Assembly: GCA_958450365.1 (NCBI GenBank)
Contig: CAUEEP010000732.1
Location: 806,001-870,000, forward strand
Origin: Mesorhabditis belari
Taxonomy: Eukaryota > Nematoda > Chromadorea > Rhabditida > Rhabditidae
Reading direction: 5' to 3'
Length of the DNA: 64,000 bases
Part shown: piece by piece, positions 24,718 to 38,566 of the stretch
Layout of the letters: each line of letters starts with the position of its first letter
Numbering within the stretch: position 1 is the stretch's first letter
The notes under the pieces: model-generated
What the model was told of the DNA's origin: nothing
Database searches by the model: none
What the model saw: the letters and a program-made list of their open reading frames with translations, nothing else
Position numbers and translations under genes: made by a program

Positions 24718-27700
24718 CTCATCCTGAAAAGAGAGATTGATGAGATTGATTTGCATTTAAAGACAATAATAACGAATTAAGATATTCATTTAAGGTCATG
24801 AATATCTTTAGGTATAGAAAAAAACGGAAATTGAAGGTTTTAGAAAGAAAAAAAGTCAAACAAAGAAAATAAAAATAAACAGCTGAATATCTTTTACTTA
24901 AACATATTTAAATATAAGTTGAGATTAATCGGTAAAATTGCAAAGTTGTCAAAGATATGAGAGCGGAAAAGCTGATATTGTCAACAAAATACAGGTAATA
25001 TATAAAAATTTACATAATAATATAATAGGATTCAACTGAATATCTCATTCTTTCGTTTATTTCTTTCCCCTTTCATTTCCCATCTAAATACCTCGGTCAT
25101 AATTTACGAGGAGAGCTCGTCTCTTCTTTAATGTGAAGATCTCTTCACAATGCGATCTCTTCATAATTCCACTAATAACATGAATTGCAAAAGAGCAATG
25201 AGTACTAGAGATAAAGGATATTGACAAGTATTTAGACAATATAATAAAATGGTTTGGCACAGGTTTGGCTTTAAAGCTGTTTGAAGGAAGTAAAGCTGTT
25301 TGAAGGAAGTAAAGCTGTTTGAAGGAAGTAAAGCTGTTGTAAAGTGGTCTAGATCAAGCCAAGCAGCCAAGCTACAACTTACCAATATTTTCGAGTTTTC
25401 AAGGCATTGACATACTCGAATAAGAATTATAAGACAATTGAGAATTATAAGACAACAATGAAATGAATGAATGCAATGGATAAGAGGGGTTTATGCAAAG
25501 CGGATCCATCTTTTTTTTATCCACCACTTCCGTTCTCTTTTCTTTGCCGATCTCCTCGTTGAAGGATGGGTCAATTGGGTGTGTCATTGCCTATTCCCAT
25601 CTCATTTAGAAAAAGGTATCAATAATAAAAGACGCGCTTGTCGCTTGTAAACTTTAAATTCAGATTTCTGTTATATAACAGAATTGGTAATCTTTAGCTT
25701 ACTTTAATTACCTTGTTAGTAGTCTTGTTTTAAGCCTGTAAGCTGGTAGTTTTAAGCTGGTAGTCTTGTTTTAAGCCGAATGCGTAAAAACACTTTTTGA
25801 ATTTGTTGATCAAAGCCTTATTGTCGATGAGTCAAGAATGGAAAGTGAAAAGCAAAAAGCAAAAGTTTACAGTGTAAAGTTTCCTATTTTTAAATGTGTA
25901 TGGAAAAACACGATGACATATAAGTGAAAGGGGTTTTTGTTGGATGAAAAAGGATGGCGTGTGGGCATTGTCCATTTTCCTTTATCCCATGATAAAACGA
26001 GAAGAAAGGGACAAAACCGATATACATTGGTTGATTGAAGAAAGTGAATTCAAGTGAATTCAAGTGAATTCAAAGTGAATTTTATGTTTAAAAATAGACA
26101 AATATAAAGTGAAGTTGTTTTAGATTGTTGAGAGAGCTGAGAATAGAGCTTGGAGAACAGAATCGATCCACATATCGGTAAGGAAGTCCATCAAAAATCA
26201 AGATATGGATTTGGCTTAGTTTAAAATCAATTAACCCTTGCTTGAAGTATATCCTGGTTATATTTTTGCCAATTTATAAATGAAACAAACCGTTTCTTGA
26301 GTTAAATGAGGTGGAAATGAGGAGTCTATGAGGCGGCGAGATGAAAGAAAAATGAAAGGAAAATGAAAGAGAAATCCTTGAGGATCTCTTGAAAATGACA
26401 GAAAGAAAATAAGAAAATAAGAAATTGGAAGGGATAATGTAATGTTTTAGAAATAAAAATCATAGTTAAACATCAGTTAAACAGAGACAAGTCAAAGTTG
26501 GTAAGAATTGACAGAGATTTCAAGCAATTTGGTAAGACTGAATCAAAATCAAAATAAGGGAATCAAAATAAGTGAATCAAAATATCAAAGATAGTTTTAA
26601 AGAACAAAAGTAGACTGATATTTTGAATATACTGAAAAGCAACTGAAGGAAAGATGGAGAGATGGAGAGATGAATAGAGAGGAGGGGATTGTGAGGGGAT
26701 GGGTGAGTGCATCTATCACCCACCCCTCTCCTTTCTATTTCTCTTTCCCACAAAAGGGTCATCACTTTTGTTTATGAATCTATCTTTTCAGAAAAAAACT
26801 CAAACAAACAATAATATAGCTAGATTTGAATCTAGTGCCTCTTCAGTGATTTATAGAAATTTCCATGAAAAGCTGAGTTTGAGTTTTAAATCCGAAGACA
26901 GATAAAATTCAACTATTGCCAAGGATTTTTCAAAGGATATGAAGCTTGAAGGATATATTCAAAGAATTTAAAGCTTAAATATAGAGCTTAAAACTGAGTT
27001 AGATAAGAAAAAGCTTTGATCAAGCTTTGATCAATCTCTAACAGAAGCAGCTCTGGTAATTGGCTCAAGATTGTCTCCTGGTGATCCAGGTGAAGAAATC
27101 TCCTGGTGAAGTAATCCAAAATATTCAAAACTTTGAGTTCAATTTGAAAACTTTTCATATCCGTATTGGAAGTGTATTGGCACCGTATTGGATCTAAAAA
27201 GAACCGTATTGGAAGCGTATTGGAACCATATTGGATCTAAATAGAACCGTATTGGAAGCGTATTGAAACCGTCCAAAAACTTTCTTGAATCTGAAAGTCG
27301 ATGAAACTAGAGAAAAAGTTGCAATAGTGACATGTTAGTGAGTAGAGAAGAGGAGTTAGATATGGAGATTTGAAAGGGAATGAGTAGAGAGCTAGCAAGA
27401 TATAGAAAAAGAAGAGATTTGAGGGAAAAGGGGGATAGAGGCTCATTAGGGCCCATGCCAGAGGATTCACTCAAAGATCCAGCTCTTTCAGGATGGGAGA
27501 AGGCCGGATGTATCGTGATCGTGTCACTCTCTTCCCTCTTCCACTCTCTTTTCTTGACCACTTCTATAACTCTAGAATCCATTACTCTTGTGCTGAAATC
27601 AAAGTCTTTCTCTTTTTCTTCCCCAAAGTTGATGAAAGAATTAATGGAACTTGGGCAATTAGTCGCAAGCTATGTTTGGGCTTAAATGGAAACATCTTTG

Positions 27701-29018
27701 AATCATTGTCAAGTGGGATGGGACTTTAAGAAATAGTAAGAAAGGAAATTCTAATCTAAAACCTGATACTTTTCTGTTATCTTGATCCTATTGACTACTT
27801 AATGATTCTATAGTCAAATCCGTAACTAATCCATGTTAACAAACAGATGCATTCAGCCAATTACTTCACCTCAAATATCTTGAAAATTACTATAAGTGTC
27901 TAGAGTAAACTTGCGTGGACAAAGCAAATATAAAGAGAAGTTCAATTTTAAAGAAAAACTCAAATCTGAACGATTCCATCCTTTCGTCTAATAGTAAAGT
28001 CAGAAATTAAGGAAAACACATGGCTAAATGTTTATGAGTTGAAGAAAAGATCGTTGAAGTGAAATTGAAACGGAAAGAGATACTAATGTTACAATATTAC
28101 AATAATTGATCTTACAATAATTATTGTAAGATCTAAAATGAACAAATGTTTTAGATTTAGCTAAAGCTTACTAAGATTTCTAAAAAACGAGCAGACTTTG
28201 GTCGTATCAAATTCCCGGAGGATCACGGAGAGGACAAACAATCTCTGATGTATAAAGGGAATGGGAAGGAAAAAAAGGGGAATCATCTCAAAAATCATAA
28301 CCACTTGAGAATATTGAGAGATTTGAAAAAGAAAAGAAGAAATGAGATCTTCATTTTGAGAGATTCTTTTTGATATTCGTGAGGGTCTCGTCATCCGATT
28401 CCCGTCTTATTCAATTCAAAGACAAGACTATTTGAGACTTGATAGTTGGGGATTGGTTTGACTGATTTGTATTTTAAATTACCTACACAATCGATAAAGA
28501 CTAGAACCTGTTCCCCAAAAGCGAACTCGTTTGAACAATGATCTAATCTGAAAGTAGTGTTGATGGTTGAATGAAATGGAAAGAGAATAGGTGACACTTC
28601 TCTTTCAATTGATTCTCTTCTCTTCGTTCAGTCATTCAGTCTCTTTTCGTCTATTCAATGAAAGCGGACATGTTGCGGGGAGGAAAGCGAAAACAAGGAA
28701 AAGAAATAAAGGAAATGGGAGAGGCGTCAAAAACGGTGACAGTTGAATGAAGTCGGTGAAGGGAATGAAGAGGAAGAGAGCTGAAACAAAAGATACCAAT
28801 CAAGAAGGGGTGATTGCAGAAGTTTGACTGAAGAATTTGGATTTTATTAAGGACTTAATAAACGAACAATTCCATACAAATAAACTCGATCGAACAGATC
28901 GAGTTATCAAAATAACCGACCTTTGAAGTTCTGATACCTATACGGCTAGTTATGCACTGGATATGCTAAAGCCAGCAAGACACCACGCACTAAAACGTGC
29001 CCATAAATTACCCTAAGC
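24718..29018. other. Upstream DNA shared by ephrin (minus) and CCCH protein (plus)
   Basis: About 4.3 kb of AT-rich, purine/pyrimidine-biased sequence before the foldback element at 29019. It has small tandem repeats: a 17-base GTAAAGCTGTTTGAAGGAA unit at 25270-25335, GAATTCAAGT units at 26045-26085, and CCGTATTGGAA units at 27160-27265. No exon with both splice context and recognisable protein was found. Divergent genes make this the likely place for the control elements of both. Confidence 0.45.
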
Positions 29019-29504
29019 GGGAGTGGGACAAATGCGACCTTTTTCTTGCGCACCTTTTTTTCCGCACCTTGCCCATTAGCGCACTTTTTTCGCGTTTTTA
29101 AAAAAAGCTCTAAAAAGCTAATATTAACCAATTAACCAATTTCTATTCCAAAAGTTGTTTTTCTAGGTAATTTTAGGGCGTAGAATCGAAATTTTGACAT
29201 AACAGAGCGTGTGGAACCAATTTGAAAGACGTTTAATCTGGCTAGATCAAATTACAGAAAATTGTCGATTTTTCTCTTTGTTTAACTCCGTCCGTTTGTT
29301 TCCACAAGCTCTGATATGTCAAAATTTCGATTCTACGCCCTAAAATTACCTAGAAAAACAACTTTTGGAATAGAAAATTGGTTAATATCAGCTTTTTAGA
29401 GCTTTTTTAAAACGCGAAAAAAGGTGCGCTAATGGGCAAGGTGCGGAAAAAAAGGTGCGCAAATGTCCGGGTGCGCAAAAAAAGGTCGCATTTGTCCCAC
29501 TCCC
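29019..29504. mobile_element. Foldback element, 486 bp, with 8-bp target duplication
   Basis: Arms of about 170-220 bases are nearly perfect inverted copies, from GGGAGTGGGACAAATGCGAC inward. CCCTAAGC flanks both sides exactly (29011-29018 and 29505-29512). An 8-bp duplication is typical of hAT-type transposition. Inner motifs GGTGCGC and AAAACAACTTTTGGAATAG are shared with the copy at 55121-55612. No coding capacity. Confidence 0.88.
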
Positions 29505-29616
29505 CCCTAAGCTTCCAAAAGCTTATCAGCTTCGCCAAGAAATAAAATTACAATTATTTCTAAAAAGTAACAAGACATCGAGCACTAAAATTCACCTCCG
29601 ATTACCGTATGCTTAC

Positions 29617-29902
29617 AAAGGTTATATAAGGCCACTAATTCGAGCATTTTGCCATTGTTTTCAACAATCACTTCGTTTGAATTGATCTTTTTCACTACTA
29701 AACTCGTGTTTTTGAAAACTTTACTTCAATTACTCATTATTTTAGTTTCCCATATAGCCTTTTGTCCTCTAATACAAAGCCTTTGACCTTACGTACTTGA
29801 AAAACGATTGAAAACTTAACCTCAACTATAGTCATCTGTTTGATCGCGATGTTTGGTTAATTTTTTCAGCATCTTTTATTTTTGTGAATCTTTGTCTTTA
29901 GA
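29617..29902 (+). promoter_or_regulatory. Possible TATA element and trans-splice acceptor before the CCCH gene
   Basis: GGTTATATAAGG at 29616-29627 lies about 290 bases before the start codon. TTTGTCTTTAG ends about 12 bases before ATG, the spacing usual for spliced-leader addition. Both are inferred from sequence alone. Confidence 0.35.
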
Positions 29903-29913
29903 ATCGGTCTCGG

Positions 29914-32500
29914 ATGTCTCACTTAGATCAAACGGTGACGAATGCCCCGTTTCCAGTTCGCACTTCGTCTCCGTTGCCATCGATGAGCAACAACAGTGGA
30001 CAACATGTGGTGAGGGCTGAGGATACTATGTAGTTGGTACTTATCCCTTATCGGGAGGTGCAGTCTAATGGAGGGTGCACTTAGGCAGGCCCCGGGTGGG
30101 GTTGAGTGCTGCAAGCTCTCTAAAAATTCCTCTCCAACTACTCCGCGTAGAGCTTGCAGCACCAAACCTTAATCCGAACCTGCCTAAATGCACCTCCTGT
30201 GGGGTGCACTCATGTGGGGGATGACATGGTCGAAATTTGGAAAAAAAGATTATTTTGCTTGAATTTGATCAGAAACGTAATTAGTAAGTTAAATTATGCC
30301 AGAAGAAATGTTTCTAGCTTCAAAAAAGGTCTTGAGAGACCAGTTTTAGACCTCATCCCTATGTGTTTCCCTCTCATCACACTGTATGAGCGCGCACTTT
30401 GGAGCCCCGAAAATCGGCACAAAATTTCTTTTCCCGAGCTCTGATTGGGTTTTTTGGAATCTACGTATACGATTCCCTTACATGAAAATTTTTTGAAGCT
30501 CCCTTTTCCACCGAAAAAAAGGTGGGCAAATGTCCCAGTGGGCAAAAAAGGTCGCATTTGTCCCACCCCCGGTTTTGAAGAAAAAAAAAAGTGGTCTCCC
30601 CAACTAGGATAGTACCAATCTTTTTTAAAAAGCTTTCTTGGCTATGGATGCTTTCTGTTAACTATCTCCAACAGGCTTTGTTCTAAAATAAATATTTGTT
30701 TTGTTTAGCCTGCCGTTCCTGTGAGGGATGATGGTGCAAGACGTTTTTCAATGCCGTTCAATGTACAAGGACAGTATGTGGATCAACATGGTTATGGATA
30801 CGGACAAGTGGCTGGTCAGTTTAAATTTATTGTGTTCCGTTTAAAGATCATTCTTTAGTTGCCCCACAATATGGCCCGTCGATGCATCTTTCATCGAATG
30901 TGCAGCTTGTCACAAACAACTCCCATCTAGCTTATCAACATGGAATGATGTTAGCTTATCCACAATATTACGGGTGGGACTTGTTTTTTCAAAAAGTTGA
31001 TTTGATCTTATTTTAGTCACCCGGGCAACGATGTTCAAGCGGCTGATGCTGCTGCGGTTAGGCGTGTTTCGTCAGCACCGAACGTGCATGGACAATATGT
31101 GGATCAACTTGGGCACGGGCATGGGCAAGGACAAGTAAATGGTTGGTGCAGAACAGAATCATAGTTTTACTCTTACCCATATTTTAGTTGGTGCACAGTA
31201 CGGTCAAGCGTCACTCGGTACAACGACTCCACCAACAAATGTGCCGCAACATGATGCACATCTAGCTTGCCCACAGCGTGGAATGATCTATGCTCCTTAT
31301 CCAAACTATGGCGGGTAGAGTTGATTATTTTTAAAAGCTGAGCTATGTTTTTGTTTAGTTATCCAAGTACCGATGATCAAGCCGATGAAAACGCTGTTTC
31401 GATGAGGCGTTATTCGACTCCTGGCGTGCAAGGACAATATTGGGATCAATTTGGGTATGGATATGGGCAAGTAAATGGTTAGTGTTAAGCTTTAGATCCA
31501 AAAGTGCCCATTAATCTTTAGTTGGAGTTTCATATGGACAAGCAATGATTCAAGGGCCTCTCTGTGAATCAACGCCACCAAGCTTGCAGCAGCTTCCACA
31601 CAACGCTCATCTAGCTTATCAGCAAAGTGGAATGCTCTGTGCGTATCCCAACTATTACAGGTAAATTCATCGCTTACTAAAACTAATTTTCCAATTTAGT
31701 CAGCCAAGCTACGATGATCGAGCCAATGAAGCAACGATGCGACTTGGCGCTTTGAAGCTGAATGGCGACGGTCAACGGCCCGGTGCTGGCAATGCTTTTC
31801 GAGGTACTCCACCTGGTTACTCCAATCACAAGACTCGCTTGTGCAAGACGTTCCAATCGACGGGAAGCTGCCCTCACGGGGAAAGGTGCCGATTTGCTCA
31901 TGGAGAGAGGGAGTTGCAATCTGCGGTTGGCTTTGTTGTATTCTATATCTATATCTATGTTTATTAAATAAAGAAGTACTAATTCTGTTCTTTAGGTTCT
32001 GCTAACGGGTGAGAATGAAAAGCATCAGATGAGGAACACAAAGTTTGAACCCAATCATCAACGTCGAATCGAAGCTATTCGGGGAAATTCACCAACTAGC
32101 TACGCCAATTACAAAACTCGGATGTGCAGCGCATTCTCAACCAAAGGATACTGTCTACATGGAGATAATTGTCGATATGCACATGCTGAAACGGAGCTCC
32201 GCTCTGCGGTTAGTTTAATTGCCCTTCGAGCTAGAATAACATTTTAGACTCCGGTAACTAGTAATGGAAGGTACAAGACGAAACTGTGCAAGCACTTCGA
32301 ATCGAATGGCATCGGCAAATGCAACTATGGATCTCGTTGTGAATTTATTCACCCAAGCGATGGGGAATACAGGAAAAGTATGTTTTCATTTACCGCATTT
32401 TTAAGCTCTTTTAGGTGTGACTCCAAAGAAAGAGCAAAGGAACTCTATCCAACATCTGTGCAGGAAAGGATCTGTTGATGGACCATCGTTGAACAAGTAG
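29914..32500 (+). CDS. Three-finger CCCH zinc-finger RNA-binding protein (11 exons, 493 aa)
   Basis: Probably an RNA-binding regulator of the PIE-1/POS-1/MEX/OMA type. Exons: 29914-30009, 30709-30814, 30859-30973, 31017-31141, 31188-31314, 31359-31477, 31522-31660, 31700-31925, 31996-32208, 32248-32377, 32415-32500. Three CCCH fingers: about residues 290-308 (CKTFQSTGSC...CRFAH, C-x8-C-x5-C-x3-H), about 361-379 (CSAFSTKGYC...CRYAH, same spacing) and about 400-425 (CKHF...CEFIH, C-x10-C-x5-C-x3-H). Each of the first two is preceded by a YxxxKTR(L/M)C lead-in. The N-terminal half is Gln/Tyr/Gly-rich and disordered-looking, and consists of three tandem copies of a two-exon unit (GQYVDQ.GYGYGQV, then HLAYQ.GM..AYP.Y). 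AATAAA at 32585-32590 follows. Most relatives have two fingers; a third, wider-spaced finger is less usual. Target RNAs cannot be inferred. Confidence 0.92.
30069..30205. repeat. Imperfect hairpin in intron 1 of the CCCH gene
   Basis: GGAGGGTGCACTTAGGCAGG and GTGCTGCAAGCTCT (left) pair with AGAGCTTGCAGCAC and CCTGCCTAAATGCACCTCC (right). The arms are about 45-50 bases and GC-rich compared with their surroundings. Confidence 0.7.
30440..30572 (+). mobile_element. Partial element with the GTCCCAC end
   Basis: Contains TACGATTCCCTTACATGAAA and ends GGTCGCATTTGTCCCACCCC, the same order as at 54795-54918. It shares the terminal sequence of the complete foldback elements at 29019 and 55121 but not their inner arms. 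Confidence 0.6.
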
Positions 32501-32689
32501 TCGATTTTTTGTGTATTCGTGTCTGTATAATTTTGATATTGTTATTTCTCTATCTCTTTCTCTGTCTTAATGAATCGTTTTTAAAATAAATCCTAAAACA
32601 ATCACCCGGAAGATGAGTCCTTTTAAAGAGAAAACAAAAACAACAGATGAGTCGAATGCTAGAATCTAAAACTAGTTAAAATGAAAGTA

Positions 32690-32926
32690 CAGGGTGGCGC
32701 AAAAGTTCTTGCGCTAGTTCCTGCGTTGAACAACTATGATGGTCGTGCGCCGCGCTTGATCGCTCATCTTCAAGCATCAAGCCTAAAATCAAAAATTTCC
32801 CTTGATGACTAGGCATGGCTAGACATAAATAAATTAGGAACAATACACAAAAATAATGAAAGAAAGTTTGTGAAATTTGCGCTTGTGAGACTTTTAAAAT
32901 AGTGCTTGGACATTTGCGCCACCGTG
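32690..32926. mobile_element. Mariner-type MITE, 237 bp
   Basis: Inverted ends CAGGGTGGCGCAAAAGTTC / CACGGTGGCGCAAATGTCC, flanked by TA (32688-32689 and 32927-32928). It lies about 100 bases past the CCCH poly(A) signal. Confidence 0.8.
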
Positions 32927-34722
32927 TATACTAATTTTTACGTGGATGAAACTCTCGTGAAGTTGGTGGATGAATGAAAGGAATGAAATTCCCGAAGTGA
33001 AAGACTGAAAGTGAGTCAAAAAGAGGGTATTCATAGTCAAGTCAGGAGAAAAATGAAAGGAAAGGAAGAGGGGAATTGTCGATCCTAATTGGATCGTTGT
33101 GTCCGCCTTTCATTTTTGAAAAGACTTTGTGAGTTAGAAATGAAGCTAGGCGCTGGGAAATATTCAAAAAGTTGTTGCAAAAGGTAAAATTTCAAAATAG
33201 CTCACAAAATTCGATACGATTAGAATTGAAAGGATGAAATAGAGAGAAGGTGTCCATAACCATATAAGATTTGAAATTTAGCATAGATAAAATAATCATG
33301 ATAAAAACACAAGTAAAGCGCGGGAATCGAGGCCGATTCCTCACCTTTCTTTGCCCTTTTCAATGATTCCTTTTCTTCGAAAAATGGGCCAATCCTTTTC
33401 TCTTTTTCCCCCTTTTCTCTCTCACATTTTTATCCTTTCATTCACCAATCTTTAAGGTCAAAAAATCCGCGGATTTCCACCACCTTGAGTGTCGGTTTAA
33501 GAGTCGATCTCTCGTATTTTAGGGCTCTTTGGCTATCTTTTTTTTTTCCTTTTGTGGTTCACGAAATCGAACACACCTGACCGTTTTTGAGAAGAATAAA
33601 GGGGATTCGAATGGGCAAAATTATGCGTTGAAACCATTTCGACACAACATAAAAAGAGGAGAACTTGTTTTTTTTTGGGGAGGAGGAGGAGGAGGAGGTG
33701 TTCTAGGTTTGAAAGTTCTAGAGCCAAGATTTATTACGAGTTAGCCTTGAAAAGATATCAAATTTCAGAACCGATTTGAATACAAGCTGATCTTTTCAAT
33801 ATTATCGATTGCTTCCGTTTGGAAAGCTAATATTGATCAAGAATAAATCGAATTTTAGCCAAATCCCATCAACAAATCCCATAAAAAAGTGTGTTTGGGA
33901 AAAAAACAATGGACGCGTGGGGTCACAAAAAGAAAACAATGAACACATTTTCATTTTCCCAAATGTTTTCGTTTTTTTCATTTCGGAGAAAAAGTGCTCT
34001 GAGAAAATCGGCTAAATTTATTATCAAAGCAAAGCAAAGCTCTCAAATCTAACAACAAAGCAAAAGGAAAATGATAAAACGAAAGAATAAACGAATAAAA
34101 GAAACGAAATGATAAAAGATTCCCAAGATTTTGATTGGCTTTCGATTGAAATGAAGCCGGGAAATTCGTAGTTCACTTTTTAAAAAAACTTTGTAGATTT
34201 CTGGATGACTTAGAATTTCTGAAATCTATTTGAACCAACACTCGATTGGGGAACAGTTGTGTTGAACTTTGTGTTGAAAAATGAAAAGACACCTTTTCTC
34301 GCGTTATTCTGGATCAGTGTGCAGCTGAACAATTCAGTGCACCGGAAAGTGTCTTCTTTTTTTTGTTCTTTATTGAATAAGTCAATTCAAATCGAAGGAT
34401 TTGAAAAAAGAACACTTAAAATTTTATAAAGCTTGTTAAAAGGGACAAATTGCGTAAAGGAAATGGATGAGATTAGAGGCGAATCGCGGTGGGAAAATCG
34501 GAAATCGGATCAGTGCGAGAAAAAGAGATTCACACAAATTTATCGCCGTCTCGATTTGTGGGAGATTTGTTTCGAGGTTTCCAGTCATTTTATGGCTTTT
34601 TTTTATGGCTTAGTTCTTTCGGAATCAAAAAAAAGTCGATTTGAGGTGTCTGGCTCACTTTGAGTCCATCAGAAAGCGTGTGTTCCGTTTGAGCGCACAA
34701 AGTACGTGATCAGCTATTGTAA

Positions 34723-34944
34723 TACCGTATTTTCTCTAAAAGTAGTACATCCTGAGCGTCGCCTAAATTCCTCGAAATCTCGAGAACCGCTTATCAGAAC
34801 CTATCGATGTGGGGTCGGAAAATGTAGCTAACAATGAGATCTAGTGGGGGATTTGAGTGTTGAGCTTCTGGGAAAACTCTGGAAGCCGTAAATAGGCATT
34901 AACTCGCCTCGCTTGGGTGCACTTCTATTAGAGAAAATACGGTA
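34723..34944 (+). mobile_element. MITE family B, full copy
   Basis: 222 bases from TACCGTATTTTCTCTAAAAG to the inverted end TTAGAGAAAATACGGTA, with the inner block TCGAGAACCGCTTATCAGAA. Confidence 0.88.
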
Positions 34945-35743
34945 TCTACTTATTACAGGCACTACGGTAAATGTTAGACTAAAATGCGCTTAAATTTAGA
35001 GCCTATAGTACTCTGAAGGGGTTCAGTGTGTTTTGAATATCTTTAGAAAGCTTGGAAGCTAAGGTGTGCTTAAATTGTAAGCTACAGTAAACCATACAGA
35101 GATTTAATATCTAGAACAAATGCTTGGAGATTTTTTGAAAAAATTTAACATCAAAATAAACTACACAGGATTACAATCAGAAAAGTGTTGAAAAGTTTGA
35201 AAACTATAGAAAAAAAAGAGATCAAATGGAGGAGAAATTGACGATAATTGGAGGAGAAGAAGAAGAAAAGAAAAAGGGGAACGGTCTTTGGTTGAATAGA
35301 GAGAAAGATGAAGAATGGAAAAAAAGGATGTGGAACTGCAAGTCAGTAGAATTAAAGTATTGAAAGAAATGGAGAAAAGAGAAAATAGGGGCACTGTAAA
35401 TTGCCCTTTCTTTCTCTTTCCAAGAGACTCTTTCAAAGAAAAACGAAAATTCTCTCAATTTCTTGTTTGAAAGTCGAGAAGTGAGTTCGTTTTTTTCGCG
35501 ATATAACGGTTCTATTGCAATAATTGCTAGTTTATTTCAGAGAATTACTTTTGAAAAGTCACTTTTCCTCATTTTGACCGAATGAGTGCTCGTGCTAAAG
35601 GTTGAGCGTTTGAAATTCACTCAAAAAGTAAACCTATTAGAATAGAAAATGGAATTCGAGAATTGAATATCTTTAGAATTCTTTTAGAATTACTCGTATT
35701 GAATTTAGATGATAAGATTGCAAAATTTGGGGAATCCTCTTTA

Positions 35744-35788
35744 CTTAAAGCAAGATTCAAGGAGCAAGTCCTTGAATCTTGCTTTAAG
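35744..35788. repeat. Perfect 20-bp hairpin with 5-base loop
   Basis: CTTAAAGCAAGATTCAAGGA pairs without mismatch with 35769-35788 across GCAAG. A perfect stem suggests a recent inverted event; it is too short and symmetrical to call a microRNA precursor. Confidence 0.7.
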
Positions 35789-36465
35789 TTGAAAAAAAAA
35801 GTACAGCAAAACCTAGCAAACAATTCAAATCAAACATCGCACCTTGAACAAATCTGAATGATACGAGAAATGGCTTGCTTTTTTTTTGACAATGCAGAAA
35901 TTTGAGGGTAAAAGAGAAAGAAAAACAAGATTTTTCTTTCTTTTGTGTCAATCAGACAATGATCGGTGCTCTTCTACCGAAAAATATATGATTGATGAGT
36001 CAAAAAAAGAAAAAAACGAGAATTGAAGTGTTGATGGAAATCAAGGTAAATGAATAAAGGTAAATGAAGAAAAATCAATGGTTTTCTTAGAAAAAAATCA
36101 ATGAATTTCGAAAAGTTGTATACCAAGAATGGTTTGTATGTACAAAAGATTCAATCAAAAATCTCCTTGACCGTTTGTTCGAAATGGTTTGGGAAAAACA
36201 AGGGAAAAAGAAACCAGGAATAAGTGGGAAAAGAGAAAAGAGTCAAATGAAAGCTTATTGATTGAGATATAGGCTTTGAATAGCTAGGCTTGGCACATCA
36301 AAAGCAGAGCACAAATATAGCACATCAAAAGTTCACGACAAAAAGCAAACGATAATTCGGTCAAAGTTGACCCTAGTCAACAATAGTATAGTATTACAGT
36401 AGTACAACGATAAAACGTACTGCAATAGTACTATGGTAATGCTACCTTGCAGTATTGCAGTAAAC

Positions 36466-37645
<1,180 letters not shown>

Positions 37646-37968
37646 CAGTAAACTGTGTTAACCTTCAGTGCACCATTGTTAAGTAATCAAATCGTTTACG
37701 ATGGATTCTACTAAATTTTAGGAATTTCATTTTCGGGAAAGTTAACAATATTCTCACATTTGCATAAGGAATCTAACTAGTTTTCGAAAAAAAAATGTAG
37801 GAATAAAATGGATTTCTCGTTCATCCCTTTTCTCCCAAACAATTATATGCCTTTTTTGAGGCTTTTGAGTGCTATTTTCATTGCGAGAGTCAAGGACAAA
37901 GATTTGAAAGAACAGAAAGAAAAAAAAAGGAAAGAATAGATCAATCTTGGGTTGAGTTAAAGCAAAAA

Positions 37969-38190
37969 TACCGTATTTTCTCTAATAGTAGTGCACCCTG
38001 AGCGTCGCCTAAATTCCTCGAAATCTCGAGAACCGCTTATCAGAACCTATCGATGTGGGGTCGGAAAATGTAGCTGACGATGAGATCTTGTGGGGGATTT
38101 GAGTGTTGAGCTTCTGGGAAAACTTTGGAAGCCGTAAATAGTCACCAACTCGGCTCGCTTGGGTGCACTACTATTAGAGAAAATACGGTA
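37969..38190 (+). mobile_element. MITE family B, full copy
   Basis: 222 bases, TACCGTATTTTCTCTAATAG to its inverted end; reads like the consensus of the family. Confidence 0.9.
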
Positions 38191-38566
38191 AACAGTACAG
38201 ACATTTTTTGATCTCTAATCCTGTCATCTGTGAGATCAAAGAATGTTAAAGAATAGTTCGAAACGGATGAATAATTTTAACATTTCTTTGAGAAAATTTG
38301 GTGCTCAGCCTTTCGTCGTGACGTAGAAGGATCTGTGAATCGAGGAATCTGATTTACCAGAAATCTTTAAAGTTCACAGTATTTTATCTCTCCAAAAATT
38401 CTCTTTCGTGCCCTTGCCCATACTTTCAAGAGCTTAAATGGTTACCTTTACATTTAAATGATCACGATGTTGATGAATTTCAATATTATGACATAATATT
38501 GAAGATATTTCAGTAATTTATTGGAAATGTCAGAATCTTTTCAAATCTAGTGTCAAGGTGGGGGAC

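Larger units (their letters stand above)
32927..36465. other. Intergenic, no gene recognised
   Basis: AT-rich. Holds one family B MITE (34723-34944) and a perfect hairpin (35744-35788), listed separately. Frames of 60-90 codons here are low-complexity or lack splice context. Confidence 0.4.

Noticed and set aside
27307..27729. Overlapping 75-100 codon frames on both strands
   Set aside because: No splice pattern or family resemblance; likely purine/pyrimidine-biased upstream DNA of the ephrin and CCCH genes.
28391..28597. Possible minus-strand exon (RLDHCSNEFAFGEQVLVFI) with TTTCAG acceptor
   Set aside because: Could not be chained to any second exon in phase, so not annotated.
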